Position numbers and translations under genes: made by a program
In this document: positions 8,715-17,443 of the stretch, in pieces
Position numbering within the stretch: the stretch's first letter is position 1
Layout: each line of letters starts with the position of its first letter
NCBI RefSeq assembly: GCF_014197145.1
Contig: NZ_JACIEZ010000001.1
Coordinates: forward strand, 124,001 to 188,000
DNA length: 64,000 bases
DNA from: Gellertiella hungarica
Lineage (GTDB): Bacteria; Pseudomonadota; Alphaproteobacteria; Rhizobiales; Rhizobiaceae
Direction of reading: 5' to 3'
Notes under the pieces: generated by a model
What the model saw: only the letters and a program-made list of their open reading frames with translations
Databases searched by the model: none
What the model was told of the DNA's origin: nothing

Positions 8715-8743
8715 GCCAGCCGGTTTACCGGCTGGCATTTTTT
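8715..8743 (+). terminator. Strong rho-independent terminator of the P450-ferredoxin operon
   Basis: A perfect 9-base-pair stem (GCCAGCCGG at 8715-8723 with CCGGCTGGC at 8728-8736), loop TTTA, then ATTTTTT. The T-run is only on the plus-strand side, so it ends the ferredoxin operon rather than the convergent binding-protein gene. Confidence 0.85.
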
Positions 8744-8757
8744 GTGACGGTTCCGGT

Positions 8758-9777
8758 TCAGGCCTTGCGAAGCTCCAGCCCGACACCCTTGTTGACGAAG
8801 GAGTAATCGGCAACGGCGGCAAGATCCACGCTTCCCGCTTCGAGAACGCCTGCATCGACGCAGAGATCGTAGAAGGCCTTGATGCGCTCGGCATTCATGG
8901 CGCCGATCCCGCTCTTCTCCGCTTCGCCGCTGTCGACGATGCCGAGACTGCGCAGCGCCTCGTTTTCCCATGTCAGGCGCCCGACGGACTGGTCCGGATT
9001 GGCAGCGACGATCGCCTCGATGCCGGGGGTCGCATCGCCGTAGAGATAGTTGTACCAGCCGACGGTCGAGGCATCGAGGAACTTCTGCACCACGTCAGGC
9101 CTGGTGAGGATGACCTCGTCGCGGGTCTGCACCATGCAGGAATAGGTGTTCCATCCCTCGTCGGCCAGCAGCCAGCTGTCGATTTCCACATTGGCCGCAA
9201 GCGCCTCATAGGGCTCGGATACGGCATAGCCCTGCTGCACGAGCTGGGTATCCTCGAAGAAGGGCTTCATGTCGTAGTTGTAGGGGGCGACGCGCTCCTC
9301 CTTGAAGCCCTTCGTCTTCATCATCCATCGCCCGTAGCTCTCCATGCCCTGGGAACCGAGCAGGATCTTGGGCGCGTTGGCGAGATCGGCAAAATCCTTG
9401 TAGACGCCCTTGTGGGCCATCATCATCTGCGGGTCCTTCTGGAAGTGGGCCGCGACGATCTTGAGCGGCAGCCCCTTGCGGATATCCTCGAAGGGCAGGA
9501 GCAGGTTTCCCGACATCAGGAAATCGACTTCTCCCGAGACAAGCAGCGGGCGGGTGTCGTTCTTCGGGCCGCCGGAGACGATCTCCACATCGAGGCCCAT
9601 CTTCTCATAGGTGCCATCCGCCACGGCCTGGTAGTAGCCGCCATGGGCGCCCTGGGGCAGCCAGTCGGTCGCGAACTTCACCTTGACCCTGTCCTCCGCA
9701 CGGGCCGGCATGGACAGGCCCGTACCGGCCAGAAGCGCGGCTGCACCCATCGTGAATTGACGCCTGTTCAACATCAT
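8758..9777 (-). CDS. ABC transporter substrate-binding protein (NMT1/THI5-like)
   Basis: The 339-residue protein starts with a twin-arginine-like signal (RRQF at residues 5-8, then a hydrophobic stretch to PARA near 27), followed by the periplasmic binding fold with KFATDWLPQGAHGGYYQA, the usual opening of NMT1/THI5/SsuA-type proteins that bind pyrimidine, taurine-like or nitrogenous ligands. No permease or ATPase gene lies beside it, so it is an orphan component whose membrane partners must be elsewhere. It converges on the P450-ferredoxin operon. I see no thiamin riboswitch upstream, so a thiamin-precursor role has no support. The ligand is unknown; it could serve the neighbouring amine pathway. 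Confidence 0.83.
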   Translation of the reverse strand: MMLNRRQFTMGAAALLAGTGLSMPARAEDRVKVKFATDWLPQGAHGGYYQAVADGTYEKMGLDVEIVSGGPKNDTRPLLVSGEVDFLMSGNLLLPFEDIRKGLPLKIVAAHFQKDPQMMMAHKGVYKDFADLANAPKILLGSQGMESYGRWMMKTKGFKEERVAPYNYDMKPFFEDTQLVQQGYAVSEPYEALAANVEIDSWLLADEGWNTYSCMVQTRDEVILTRPDVVQKFLDASTVGWYNYLYGDATPGIEAIVAANPDQSVGRLTWENEALRSLGIVDSGEAEKSGIGAMNAERIKAFYDLCVDAGVLEAGSVDLAAVADYSFVNKGVGLELRKA

Positions 9778-10101
9778 GTCCTGTCATCCTTTCGTTGCTG
9801 TTCGTACCCGCCGTTTTCCGATGGGGATTGTCCTGTTTCCTGAAGACTGCGTTCGCGGTGCCGCCGGCAGCCGCACCGCCTGTCCGCGATGGCCGCGGGT
9901 TCTTCCGCCGGTGCATTGCAACCTCTGTAACAGGCTTCCATTGAAAATAAGTAAAAAAGAATGTTCTGATTTAAACGCGGGCGGATGGGGTGCGGCCCCT
10001 TCGGGCGGGATTGCGGGGCACTGGCCTTGCGGTCTATGTTTCGCCGGCCGTTTCCCCGACGAGGCGGCGCGCGGTGAAGCGCCTTCAAGGATCCATGAGA
10101 G
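9778..10101. promoter_or_regulatory. Divergent intergenic region, 324 bases
   Basis: This gap separates the divergent binding-protein and GH5 genes. A markedly A+T-rich patch at about 9940-9976, in an otherwise G+C-rich stretch, is the likely promoter area. No open frame with coding character, no riboswitch signature and no clear terminator is visible. Confidence 0.35.
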
Positions 10102-11163
10102 ATGCCGATGCCCCGACTTGTCCGCCTGACGGCTCTTGCCTGCCTGCTGACCGCAGCGATGCTGGCAAGGGCGGAGGAGGGTGCGGCGGCCGGCCTCTGC
10201 TATCGCGGCATCAATCTTTCGGGCGCCGAATATGGCAAGCGCGGCGGCGTGGTCGGCACCGACTACATCTATCCGTCGGAGGAGACGATCCGCTATTTCG
10301 CCGACAAGGGCATGAATGCGGTCCGGCTGCCCTTCCGCTGGGAGCGCCTGCAGCCGCGCCTCGGCGAACCGCTTTCCGAAGAGGAGCTGCTGCTGCTCAG
10401 GCAGGCCGTGGGGCTGGCGCGCAAGGCGGGCATGACGGTGATCCTCGACCCCCACAACTATGCCAAGTATGACGAGCGGACGATCGGAACGCCGGACGTG
10501 CCCGTTTCTGCCTTCGCGGATTTCTGGCGGCGGGTGGCAGCGGAGTTCGCCGCCGACCACGGCATCGTCTTTGGCCTGATGAACGAACCCTACGACATCG
10601 ACGGCCCGGCCTGGGTGGCGGCGGCAAACGAGGCCGTCGCCGCGATCCGCGAGACCGGCGCCACCAATCTGGTGCTCGTTCCGGGCACCATCTGGAGCGG
10701 CGGCGCCACCTGGTTCGACGAGAAGCCCTGGGGTTCCAATGCGGGCGTCATGACCGGCTTTCGCGACCCCGCCAATCACTACGCCTTCGAGATCCACCAG
10801 TATCTCGATGTCGACTATTCCGGAAAGCATGCGACCTGCGAGAAGGCGGACGAGGTCAACGACCGGCTGCTCCGTCTCTCCGACTGGATGCGGCAGAATG
10901 GCAGCCGCGCCTTTCTGGGCGAGTTCGGCGGCTCGAAGGACCCGGCCTGCCTTGCCGGGCTCTCCCGGCTTGGCCGGATGATGGCCGACAACAGCGACGT
11001 CTGGATCGGCTGGACCTATTGGGCGGCCGGCGAATGGTGGCCGGAAGAGGAGCCGCTCAACATCCAGCCGCGCCCGGGCAAGGGCACGCCAGCGCAGCTC
11101 GAGGCCCTCAAGGCGGCGCTGGATGGCCCCGCCGATCCCGACCGCTGCCTTCCCGGGCACTGA
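10102..11163 (+). CDS. Secreted glycoside hydrolase family 5 (endoglucanase-like)
   Basis: The 353-residue protein has a signal peptide (charged start, hydrophobic 8-20, cleavage near ARA-EE at 24) and a GH5 barrel. The two catalytic glutamates are visible: acid/base Glu162 in MNEP and nucleophile Glu274 in FLGEFGG; LDPHNY (115-120) and EIHQY (230-234) supply conserved His residues. Family 5 enzymes hydrolyse beta-1,4-glucans, mannans or related chains; rhizobial members often act on cellulose or on the bacterium's own exopolysaccharide. No carbohydrate-binding module is attached. A second in-frame ATG two codons downstream is an equal start candidate. It stands alone between divergent and unrelated genes. 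Confidence 0.88.
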   Translation: MPMPRLVRLTALACLLTAAMLARAEEGAAAGLCYRGINLSGAEYGKRGGVVGTDYIYPSEETIRYFADKGMNAVRLPFRWERLQPRLGEPLSEEELLLLRQAVGLARKAGMTVILDPHNYAKYDERTIGTPDVPVSAFADFWRRVAAEFAADHGIVFGLMNEPYDIDGPAWVAAANEAVAAIRETGATNLVLVPGTIWSGGATWFDEKPWGSNAGVMTGFRDPANHYAFEIHQYLDVDYSGKHATCEKADEVNDRLLRLSDWMRQNGSRAFLGEFGGSKDPACLAGLSRLGRMMADNSDVWIGWTYWAAGEWWPEEEPLNIQPRPGKGTPAQLEALKAALDGPADPDRCLPGH

Positions 11164-11223
11164 ACCCTGCGCCGGTCCCCCGTCCTCCGTTTGAAGTCGG
11201 GCGAGGGGCGGGCTAAGTAAACC

Positions 11224-11946
11224 ATGAATGGAACAGGGAGGATCGCACGCGTGGGTGCCGGTGAGGTGAAGCTTGAGGACAGCTGGAAGGCGGCGCTCTC
11301 CGCCGAATTTGCAAGCCCCTACATGCAGGAGCTGCGCTCCTTCCTGATGGCCGAGAAGGCATCGGGAAAGCGCATCTTTCCGCGCGGGCCGGACTATTTT
11401 CGCGCGCTCGATCTGACCCCGGTGGAAAAGGTGCGGGTGGTCATTCTCGGTCAGGACCCCTATCACGGCGCGGGCCAGGCCCATGGCCTCTGCTTCAGCG
11501 TCCAGCCCGGGGTGCGCATTCCGCCCTCGCTCGTCAACATCTACAAGGAGCTGAAGAGCGATCTGGGAATCGAGCCCGCCCGGCACGGCTTTCTGGAAAG
11601 CTGGGCCCGCCAGGGGGTGCTTCTGCTCAACAGCGTGCTGACCGTCGAGGAGGCGCGTGCCGCCTCGCATCAGGGAAGGGGATGGGAGCGCTTCACCGAT
11701 TCCGTGATCCGCATCGTCAACGAACGGGTCGAGCATTGCGTCTTCATGCTGTGGGGCTCCTATGCGCAGAAGAAGGCGAGCTTCGTCGACCGCGACCGGC
11801 ATCTCGTGCTGAAGGCCCCCCATCCCTCGCCGCTCTCCGCCCATCAGGGTTTTCTCGGCTGCCGGCATTTCTCGCAGGCCAACGACTGGCTCGAGCGCAT
11901 GGGGCGCGGGCGAATCGAGTGGCAGCTTCCGGAAAACCCGGCCTGA
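11224..11946 (+). CDS. ung: Uracil-DNA glycosylase (family 1)
   Basis: The 240-residue protein has both UDG signatures: the water-activating loop GQDPYHG (76-82, catalytic Asp78) and the DNA-intercalation loop [11 protein letters not shown] (200-210, catalytic His200), plus LLLNSVLTV (about 133-141). It removes uracil from DNA at the start of base-excision repair. Length is normal (about 225-240). The ATG at 11224 gives the full-length form; a GTG at 11251 is possible. It follows the GH5 gene by 60 bases without functional link. Confidence 0.95.
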   Translation: MNGTGRIARVGAGEVKLEDSWKAALSAEFASPYMQELRSFLMAEKASGKRIFPRGPDYFRALDLTPVEKVRVVILGQDPYHGAGQAHGLCFSVQPGVRIPPSLVNIYKELKSDLGIEPARHGFLESWARQGVLLLNSVLTVEEARAASHQGRGWERFTDSVIRIVNERVEHCVFMLWGSYAQKKASFVDRDRHLVLKAPHPSPLSAHQGFLGCRHFSQANDWLERMGRGRIEWQLPENPA

Positions 11947-12186
11947 TATCGGGGCGCTTCAGCCCCCTCGAGGCATCTGCCCCGACCGATTGCGCCATGG
12001 CTCCGTCGCAAACGGAGTGGGTGCGCGTATAACAAGGCGAGCCCCCGAAAATATAGCGGGTTCGGCTGCGAAATGCGGCTGCGCAGGCCGTTTTTCCTGT
12101 GCTACGCCTTTGCCCAGCGTTCCTGTGGCCCGTGGCAGGTGGGGTGCCGGCCGCGGATCGCCCAAAACGACAAATGGGAGTGAAAC

Positions 12187-13614
12187 ATGAGCCATCATCT
12201 GCAGTTCTTCATCGACGGCGCCTGGGTGGATCCGGTGACGCCGGCGCGCATCGACGTGATCGACCCGTCCACCGAAGAGGTCTATACCCAGATCTCGGCC
12301 GGCTCCAGGGCCGATGTGGACCGTGCCGTCGCTGCCGCGAAGGCTGCCTTTGCCAGCTTCTCCCTCGTGCCGAAGGAAGAGCGCCTGGCGCTGCTGAAGC
12401 GCATTCTCGAGGTCTACAACGCCCGTTACGAGGACATCGCCAGGGCCGTCAGCCAAGAAATGGGCGCGCCGATTTCCTTTGCCCGCAACGCGCAGGCCTG
12501 GGCCGGACAGGCCCACATGGAAGCCACCATCCGCGCCATGGAGGAATTCGAGTTCAGCCATCGCCGCGGAAGCTCGATGATCGTCAAGGAGCCGATCGGC
12601 GTCTGCGCGCTCATCACGCCGTGGAACTGGCCGCTGAACCAGATCGTCTGCAAGGTGGCGCCCGCGATTGCCGCCGGCTGCACCGTGGTGCTGAAGCCGT
12701 CCGAGATCGCGCCGATATCCGGCATCGTCTGGGCGGAGATCATGGAAGAAGCCGGCACGCCGAAGGGTGTGTTCAACCTCGTCAACGGCACCGGCCCCGA
12801 TGTCGGACAGGTCATGGCCGGCCATCCCGACGTGGACATGGTCTCCTTCACCGGCTCCACCCGCGCCGGCATCATCGTGGCGAAGACCGCCGCCGATACG
12901 GTCAAGCGCGTGGCGCAGGAACTCGGCGGCAAATCCGCCAACATCATCCTGCCTGACGCGGATTTCGAGAATGCGGTGATCCAGGGCGTGCAGGGCTGCT
13001 TCGGCAATACCGGCCAGTCCTGCGACGCGCCGACGCGCATGCTGGTGCCCGCAGACCGACACGACGAGGCGCTGGCCATTGCGAAGACCGCCGCCGAGGC
13101 CATGAAGGTCGGCGATCCCCGCTCGGAGGAAACCGAGCTCGGCCCCGTCGTCTCGGAGATGCAGTACAACAAGATCCAGGGTCTCATCGAGAAGGGCATC
13201 AAGGAAGGGGCAACGCTCGTCACCGGCGGCCTCGGCCGGCCGGAAGGGCTGAACCGCGGCTACTATGTCCGCCCCACTGTCTTCGGCCACGTGAAGCCGG
13301 GCATGACCATCGAGCGGGAGGAGATCTTCGGGCCGGTTCTCTCCGTCATTTCCTACGAGAACGAGGAAGAGGCGATCCGCATCGCCAACGACACGGTCTA
13401 CGGCCTTGCCGCCTACATCCAGTCGAAGGACATCGAGCACGCCCGGCGGGTGGCGCTCCGGATGCGTGCGGGCACGGTGAATCTCAACTATCCGGACTGG
13501 GACACGATGGCACCCTTCGGCGGCTACAAGCAGTCCGGCAACGGGCGCGAATATGCCGACTGGGGCATCCACGATTTCCTGGAGATCAAGGGCATCGTCG
13601 GCTACGGCGACTGA
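12187..13614 (+). CDS. Aldehyde dehydrogenase family protein
   Basis: The 475-residue NAD(P)-dependent enzyme has the full ALDH set: PWNWP (145-149), FTGSTRAG (221-228), general base Glu245 in ELGGK and nucleophile Cys279 in GQSCDAPTR, with the C-terminal EEIFGPVL motif near residue 380. The GQSC-x-APTRML context is seen in a broad group of soil-bacterial ALDHs acting on aliphatic or heteroaromatic aldehydes. It stands alone, 240 bases after ung and 184 bases before a divergent-looking transporter pair, so its substrate cannot be inferred. It could serve the amine island at 2.5-8.7 kb, whose expected aldehyde product would need an ALDH. Confidence 0.9.
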   Translation: MSHHLQFFIDGAWVDPVTPARIDVIDPSTEEVYTQISAGSRADVDRAVAAAKAAFASFSLVPKEERLALLKRILEVYNARYEDIARAVSQEMGAPISFARNAQAWAGQAHMEATIRAMEEFEFSHRRGSSMIVKEPIGVCALITPWNWPLNQIVCKVAPAIAAGCTVVLKPSEIAPISGIVWAEIMEEAGTPKGVFNLVNGTGPDVGQVMAGHPDVDMVSFTGSTRAGIIVAKTAADTVKRVAQELGGKSANIILPDADFENAVIQGVQGCFGNTGQSCDAPTRMLVPADRHDEALAIAKTAAEAMKVGDPRSEETELGPVVSEMQYNKIQGLIEKGIKEGATLVTGGLGRPEGLNRGYYVRPTVFGHVKPGMTIEREEIFGPVLSVISYENEEEAIRIANDTVYGLAAYIQSKDIEHARRVALRMRAGTVNLNYPDWDTMAPFGGYKQSGNGREYADWGIHDFLEIKGIVGYGD

Positions 13615-13628
13615 TACCCGCGTCTTTC

Positions 13629-13657
13629 GGCCGGGGCGTGAGGACCGCGCCCCGGCC
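13629..13657 (+). terminator. G+C-rich hairpin after the aldehyde dehydrogenase
   Basis: A perfect 10-base-pair stem (GGCCGGGGCG at 13629-13638 with CGCCCCGGCC at 13648-13657) lies 15 bases after the stop codon. It is followed by AAACCC rather than a T-run, so it is a poor intrinsic terminator and may only protect the 3' end. Confidence 0.35.
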
Positions 13658-13798
13658 AAACCCATGCCATTTCGCATTATGCCTTTGAATTATTTGTGGG
13701 AAGCCTGCATTCCCGGGCATCCGGCAATCGGATAGCCTCTCGAACCGAACCGCCACCCGGCCGGTGCATGTCCCGACGCCCTTTCGACCGAAGCTGCC

Positions 13799-14692
13799 AT
13801 GACAAGCCACGAACAGCATCAATACCGCCTGGGCGCCTTCTACGTCGCGATGTCGGCGCTGGCCTGGTCGCTGTCCGGTCTGTTCGTCCGATCCATCACG
13901 ACGGACCTGACCACGCTCCTGTGCGTGCGCGGCATGATATCCGGCACGGCGGTCTTTGCCTTCTTCTTCTATCTCGAAGGCGCGCGCGGCTTTGCCATCC
14001 TGCGCTCCATGGGCTGGCCCTTCGTCGTCATCACCTTCTTCTCGGCGGCGAGCATGATCTCCGGGATCGGCTCGATGTGGTATGCCTCGGTGGCGGATGC
14101 GATGGTCATCTATGCCACCACGCCGTTCCTCACCGCAGGCGTCGCCTTCCTGATGATCCGGGAAATCCCCAGCCGCTCGACCATCGTCGCGGCCGGCGTC
14201 GCGCTGTTCGGCGTCCTGATCATGCTCGCCGATCGCAGCGGCGGCACGGGCAGCCTCTTCGGCAAGTTCCTGGCCTTCGTCATGGCGGTCACGGTTGCCT
14301 TCATGGCCACCTTCATGCGCCAGCACAAGACGATGAACATGCTGCCGGCCATGGCGGCCTCTGCCTGGCTCTGCTCGCTTTCCACCATCTGGTTTGCCAG
14401 TCCGCTTTCCGTTTCCGCCCATAATCTCGGGCTGATCTTTGCCTTCGCCATCCTGCAGAACGCGATGGGCCTCATCCTCTATACCTTCGGCAGCCACCGC
14501 ATTCCCGCTGCCGATGCAAGCCTGCTGGTTTCGCTGGAAGTGCCGTTGACACCGCTCTGGGTGTGGCTCTTCATGAGCGAGACGCCGAGCCTCGGCACCA
14601 TCATCGGCGGCAGCGTGGTGGCGATTGCGCTCTTCTCGCATATCGCCGTCGAGATGCGCCGCAACCGCGCGCCTTCCGGAGCAACCGCATGA
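13799..14692 (+). CDS. EamA/DMT-family transporter
   Basis: The 297-residue protein has ten predicted membrane helices in two EamA repeats (roughly residues 10-140 and 155-290), as in drug/metabolite exporters of the RhaT/YdcZ type. The second repeat ends with SLLVSLEVPLTPLW, a conserved region of this family. The stop codon overlaps the ATG of the downstream hydrolase (ATGA at 14689-14692), so the two are translationally coupled. That suggests the transporter moves a substrate or product of the hydrolase, perhaps a phosphonate or sulfate ester alcohol, but direction and ligand are unknown. Confidence 0.85.
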   Translation: MTSHEQHQYRLGAFYVAMSALAWSLSGLFVRSITTDLTTLLCVRGMISGTAVFAFFFYLEGARGFAILRSMGWPFVVITFFSAASMISGIGSMWYASVADAMVIYATTPFLTAGVAFLMIREIPSRSTIVAAGVALFGVLIMLADRSGGTGSLFGKFLAFVMAVTVAFMATFMRQHKTMNMLPAMAASAWLCSLSTIWFASPLSVSAHNLGLIFAFAILQNAMGLILYTFGSHRIPAADASLLVSLEVPLTPLWVWLFMSETPSLGTIIGGSVVAIALFSHIAVEMRRNRAPSGATA

Positions 14693-16212
14693 AACCCAAT
14701 GTTCTTCTGATCACCGCCGACCAGTGGCGCGGCGACAGCCTTTCGGCCGTCGGCCATCCGCTGGTGAAGACGCCGCATGTGGATGCGCTGGCCGCCGAGG
14801 GCGTGCTCTTCGAGCGACACTATGCCAGCGCCGCGCCCTGCTCGCCGGCCCGTGCCGGCCTTTATACCGGCCTCTACCAGATGAACCACCGGGTCTGCCG
14901 CAACGGTTCGCCCCTCGACCATCGCTTCGACAACGTGGCCCTTGCCGCCCGCCGTGCGGGCTATGATGCCACGCTGTTCGGCTATACCGATACCGCGCCC
15001 GATCCGCGCCGGCTCGATCCGAACGATCCCCATCTCACCACCTATGAAGGGGTGCTTCCGGGGTTCACCGTGCGCCAGCTGCTGACCGAGGACGAAAAGC
15101 AGTGGCTGTCCTGGCTGCGCGCCCGCGGTCATGCCGGGGCCACGAGCCGCGACGTGCACCTGCCCGTGGAGGCGCGGCCGGGCGAGGTGACCCGCAATCC
15201 GCCGGCCTATGCCGCGGAGGAAACCCAGTCGGCCTTCCTCGCCGGCGAGTTCCTGCGCTGGGTGGAAGAGCAGGACCGGCCATGGTTTGCCCATGTGTCC
15301 TTCATCCGCCCGCATCCGCCCTTCGTCGTTCCAGAACCGTTCAACCGTCTCTACCCGCCCCAGCCGGAGGAGGGCTTCCACCGGGCGGCAAGCCGCGATG
15401 CGGAGATGGCGCTTCATCCCTATCTTGCCTTCGACCTGCCGAACCAGCGCAAGGCAAGCTTCCTGCACGGAGCGCCCGGCCGCGTGAGCGAATGGAGCGC
15501 TGCCGAGATCGCCGAGATCCGCGCGATCTATCACGGCATGATCACCGAGACCGACCATCAGCTCGGCCGCATCTTCGACCAGCTGAAGGCGCTCGGCGCG
15601 TGGGACAACACCATCGTCGTCTTCACGTCCGATCACGCGGAAATGGCCGGAGACCACTGGTCCTTCGGAAAGGGCGGCTTCTTCGACGGCAGCTATCACA
15701 TCCCGCTCGTCATCCGCGACCCGCGCCGGAAGGCTTCGGCCGGAGGCCGGGTGCGGCACTTCACTTCGGCAGCAGACATTTTCCCCACTCTCTCGCAGAT
15801 CTGGGCGGTCGAGCCCGCAAATGCGCTCGACGGCGCTTCTCTCGTGCCGTTCCTCGATGGCGCCACGCCGCGGCACTGGCGGGACGCAGCCTTCTTCGAG
15901 TTCGATTTCCGCGATGTGGAAACGGGCCTTGCGGAAAGCCACTTCGGCCTTGCGCCGCAGGAATGCAATCTCGCGGTGCTGAGGGACGAGCGGTACAAGT
16001 ACGTGCATTTCAACCGCCTGCCGCCGCTGCTCTTCGATCTCGCCGAAGATCCGTCCGAACGGATCAATCGTGCCGAGGACCCCGCCTATCTTCCGATCCG
16101 CCTCGCTTTCGCCGAAAAGCTCCTGTCTCTCAGGGCCACGCATCTGGACCAGACGCTTGCGCTCACCACCTTGACCGACAGGGGAGCCATTTCGGCAGGG
16201 CCGCGAACGTGA
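14689..16212 (+). CDS. Sulfatase-superfamily hydrolase, phosphonate monoesterase type
   Basis: The 507-residue protein belongs to the alkaline-phosphatase/sulfatase superfamily. CSPAR at residues 51-55 is the C-x-P-x-R signal for conversion of Cys51 to formylglycine; ITADQWRG (8-15) gives a metal-binding Asp, and TSDHAEMAGDH further on the second metal Asp/His pair. The C-terminal part (EFDFRDV, then DERYKYVHF and a LPPLLFDL segment) closely follows my recollection of the Rhizobium leguminosarum and Burkholderia phosphonate monoester hydrolases, about 514 residues long, which cleave phosphonate and phosphate esters and also sulfates. The ATG at 14689 overlaps the transporter stop. Maturation needs a formylglycine-generating enzyme, not seen here. 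Simple arylsulfatase activity is the alternative. Confidence 0.82.
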   Translation: MKPNVLLITADQWRGDSLSAVGHPLVKTPHVDALAAEGVLFERHYASAAPCSPARAGLYTGLYQMNHRVCRNGSPLDHRFDNVALAARRAGYDATLFGYTDTAPDPRRLDPNDPHLTTYEGVLPGFTVRQLLTEDEKQWLSWLRARGHAGATSRDVHLPVEARPGEVTRNPPAYAAEETQSAFLAGEFLRWVEEQDRPWFAHVSFIRPHPPFVVPEPFNRLYPPQPEEGFHRAASRDAEMALHPYLAFDLPNQRKASFLHGAPGRVSEWSAAEIAEIRAIYHGMITETDHQLGRIFDQLKALGAWDNTIVVFTSDHAEMAGDHWSFGKGGFFDGSYHIPLVIRDPRRKASAGGRVRHFTSAADIFPTLSQIWAVEPANALDGASLVPFLDGATPRHWRDAAFFEFDFRDVETGLAESHFGLAPQECNLAVLRDERYKYVHFNRLPPLLFDLAEDPSERINRAEDPAYLPIRLAFAEKLLSLRATHLDQTLALTTLTDRGAISAGPRT

Positions 16213-16282
16213 GTGCGCCAAGCCCGGTCCGCATGCGGACCTGCCACCCGCTGGCAGGGAGGCGGAACAGGGATCGTGTGGA

Positions 16283-16945
16283 GTGAGCGTGCAAACGGGA
16301 TCAGCCGAGGACATCAGGGAACAGAACCGGCGCGACGACGGAACCAATCACCGGCTATCTGAAACGCTGGAGGCACTGGCAACCGACGAAAGCCGCGAGC
16401 GCATCTCGGTCCGGGACATCTTCGAGGCCATGGGCGATCGGGCCTTCGGAGCCCTGATGCTCGTCTTCGCCCTGCCGAACATCATACCGACGCCGCCGGG
16501 CACCTCTGCCGTCCTGGGCGCGCCGCTCGTCTTCCTGACGGCGCAGCTGGCGCTCGGGCTGAAGCCCTGGCTGCCAGGGCTGATTGCCGACCGTTCCATG
16601 AGCCGCCTGGATTTTGCCGCCCTGACGGAGCGTATCGCGCCCTGGCTTGCCAAGGCGGAGCGTCTGCTGAAGCCGCGCCTGACGGGCCTCGTCGGACATC
16701 CGGCCGAATATGTGGTGGGGGCGATCTGCCTGATCCTCGCCGTCATCCTCACCTTGCCGATACCGCTCGGCAACATGCTGCCGGCGCTTTCGATCTGCCT
16801 TTTCTCGCTCGCCATTCTCGAGCGGGACGGTCTGTTCACCATCCTCGGCACGCTGATGGCGGCCGTCTCCGTCGTGGTTGTGGGCGGTGTCGTCTATGCG
16901 CTCGTCAAGACATTGATCTTCCTCGTCTCCTCTGCTCTGATGTGA
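16283..16945 (+). CDS. ExoD-family membrane protein
   Basis: The 220-residue protein starts with GTG at 16283 and has a charged N-terminus followed by the ExoD domain: FGALMLVFALPNIIP and PPGTSAVLG around residues 55-75, then about four more membrane segments up to the C-terminus. ExoD was described in rhizobia as needed for normal exopolysaccharide production and alkali tolerance; the biochemical role is not established. The gene follows the hydrolase by 70 bases and precedes fucU by 35 bases on the same strand. An ATG start is not available nearby. Confidence 0.8.
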   Translation: MSVQTGSAEDIREQNRRDDGTNHRLSETLEALATDESRERISVRDIFEAMGDRAFGALMLVFALPNIIPTPPGTSAVLGAPLVFLTAQLALGLKPWLPGLIADRSMSRLDFAALTERIAPWLAKAERLLKPRLTGLVGHPAEYVVGAICLILAVILTLPIPLGNMLPALSICLFSLAILERDGLFTILGTLMAAVSVVVVGGVVYALVKTLIFLVSSALM

Positions 16946-16980
16946 TCGATTTCAACGGTTCCTGAAGGCCGGGAGGACAG

Positions 16981-17433
16981 ATGCTCAAGGGAATTTCACC
17001 GCTGCTCGATGCGGATCTGCTGCATGCGTTGCGCTCGATGGGACATGGCGACCTCATCGCCATCGTCGACACCAATTTTCCCGCCGACACCTTTGCCCGC
17101 AGCACGGTTCTCGGCAGGCCGCTGAAGATCGGCTGCAACACGGCGGCCGAGGCAGTACAGGCCATTCTCGGCGTGATGCCGCTCGATACCTTCGTGGATC
17201 ACGCCGCCTTCCGCATGGAGGTGGTCGGCGCCCCCGACGAGGTGCCCGAGGTGCAGCGCGAGGTCCAGGCGGAAGTAAACCGGGCGGAGGGCAAGGACTG
17301 GGCCCTTCATCCGGTGGAGCGCTACGCCTTCTACGAAAAGGCAAGGTCTGCCTATTGCATCGTCCAGACCGGGGATCGCCGTTTCTATGGTTGCTTCGCC
17401 TTCATGATGGGCGTGATCCCGCCGGAGGCGTGA
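16981..17433 (+). CDS. RbsD/FucU-family sugar mutarotase
   Basis: The 150-residue protein matches the FucU/RbsD fold: LKGISPLLDADLL at the start, catalytic-type His22 in MGHGD, the middle DHAAFRMEVVG and the C-terminal RRFYGCFAFMMGV, where the Tyr and Cys/Asn positions bind the sugar. These proteins interconvert the anomers of L-fucose or D-ribose and form rings of ten. Length fits FucU (about 140-150). It is followed after 10 bases by a nitrilase-fold amidohydrolase, probably co-transcribed. A BDH2-like dehydrogenase and a lactonase-type amidohydrolase at 23-25.6 kb could belong to the same sugar pathway, but there is no fucokinase or aldolase here. Confidence 0.85.
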   Translation: MLKGISPLLDADLLHALRSMGHGDLIAIVDTNFPADTFARSTVLGRPLKIGCNTAAEAVQAILGVMPLDTFVDHAAFRMEVVGAPDEVPEVQREVQAEVNRAEGKDWALHPVERYAFYEKARSAYCIVQTGDRRFYGCFAFMMGVIPPEA

Positions 17434-17443
17434 GCGTTCGTCC

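Noticed and set aside
9778-10101. Thiamin-pyrophosphate riboswitch upstream of the NMT1/THI5-like gene
   Set aside because: The conserved TPP aptamer cores (CTGAGA and the partner ACC-type segment) are not visible in this region.
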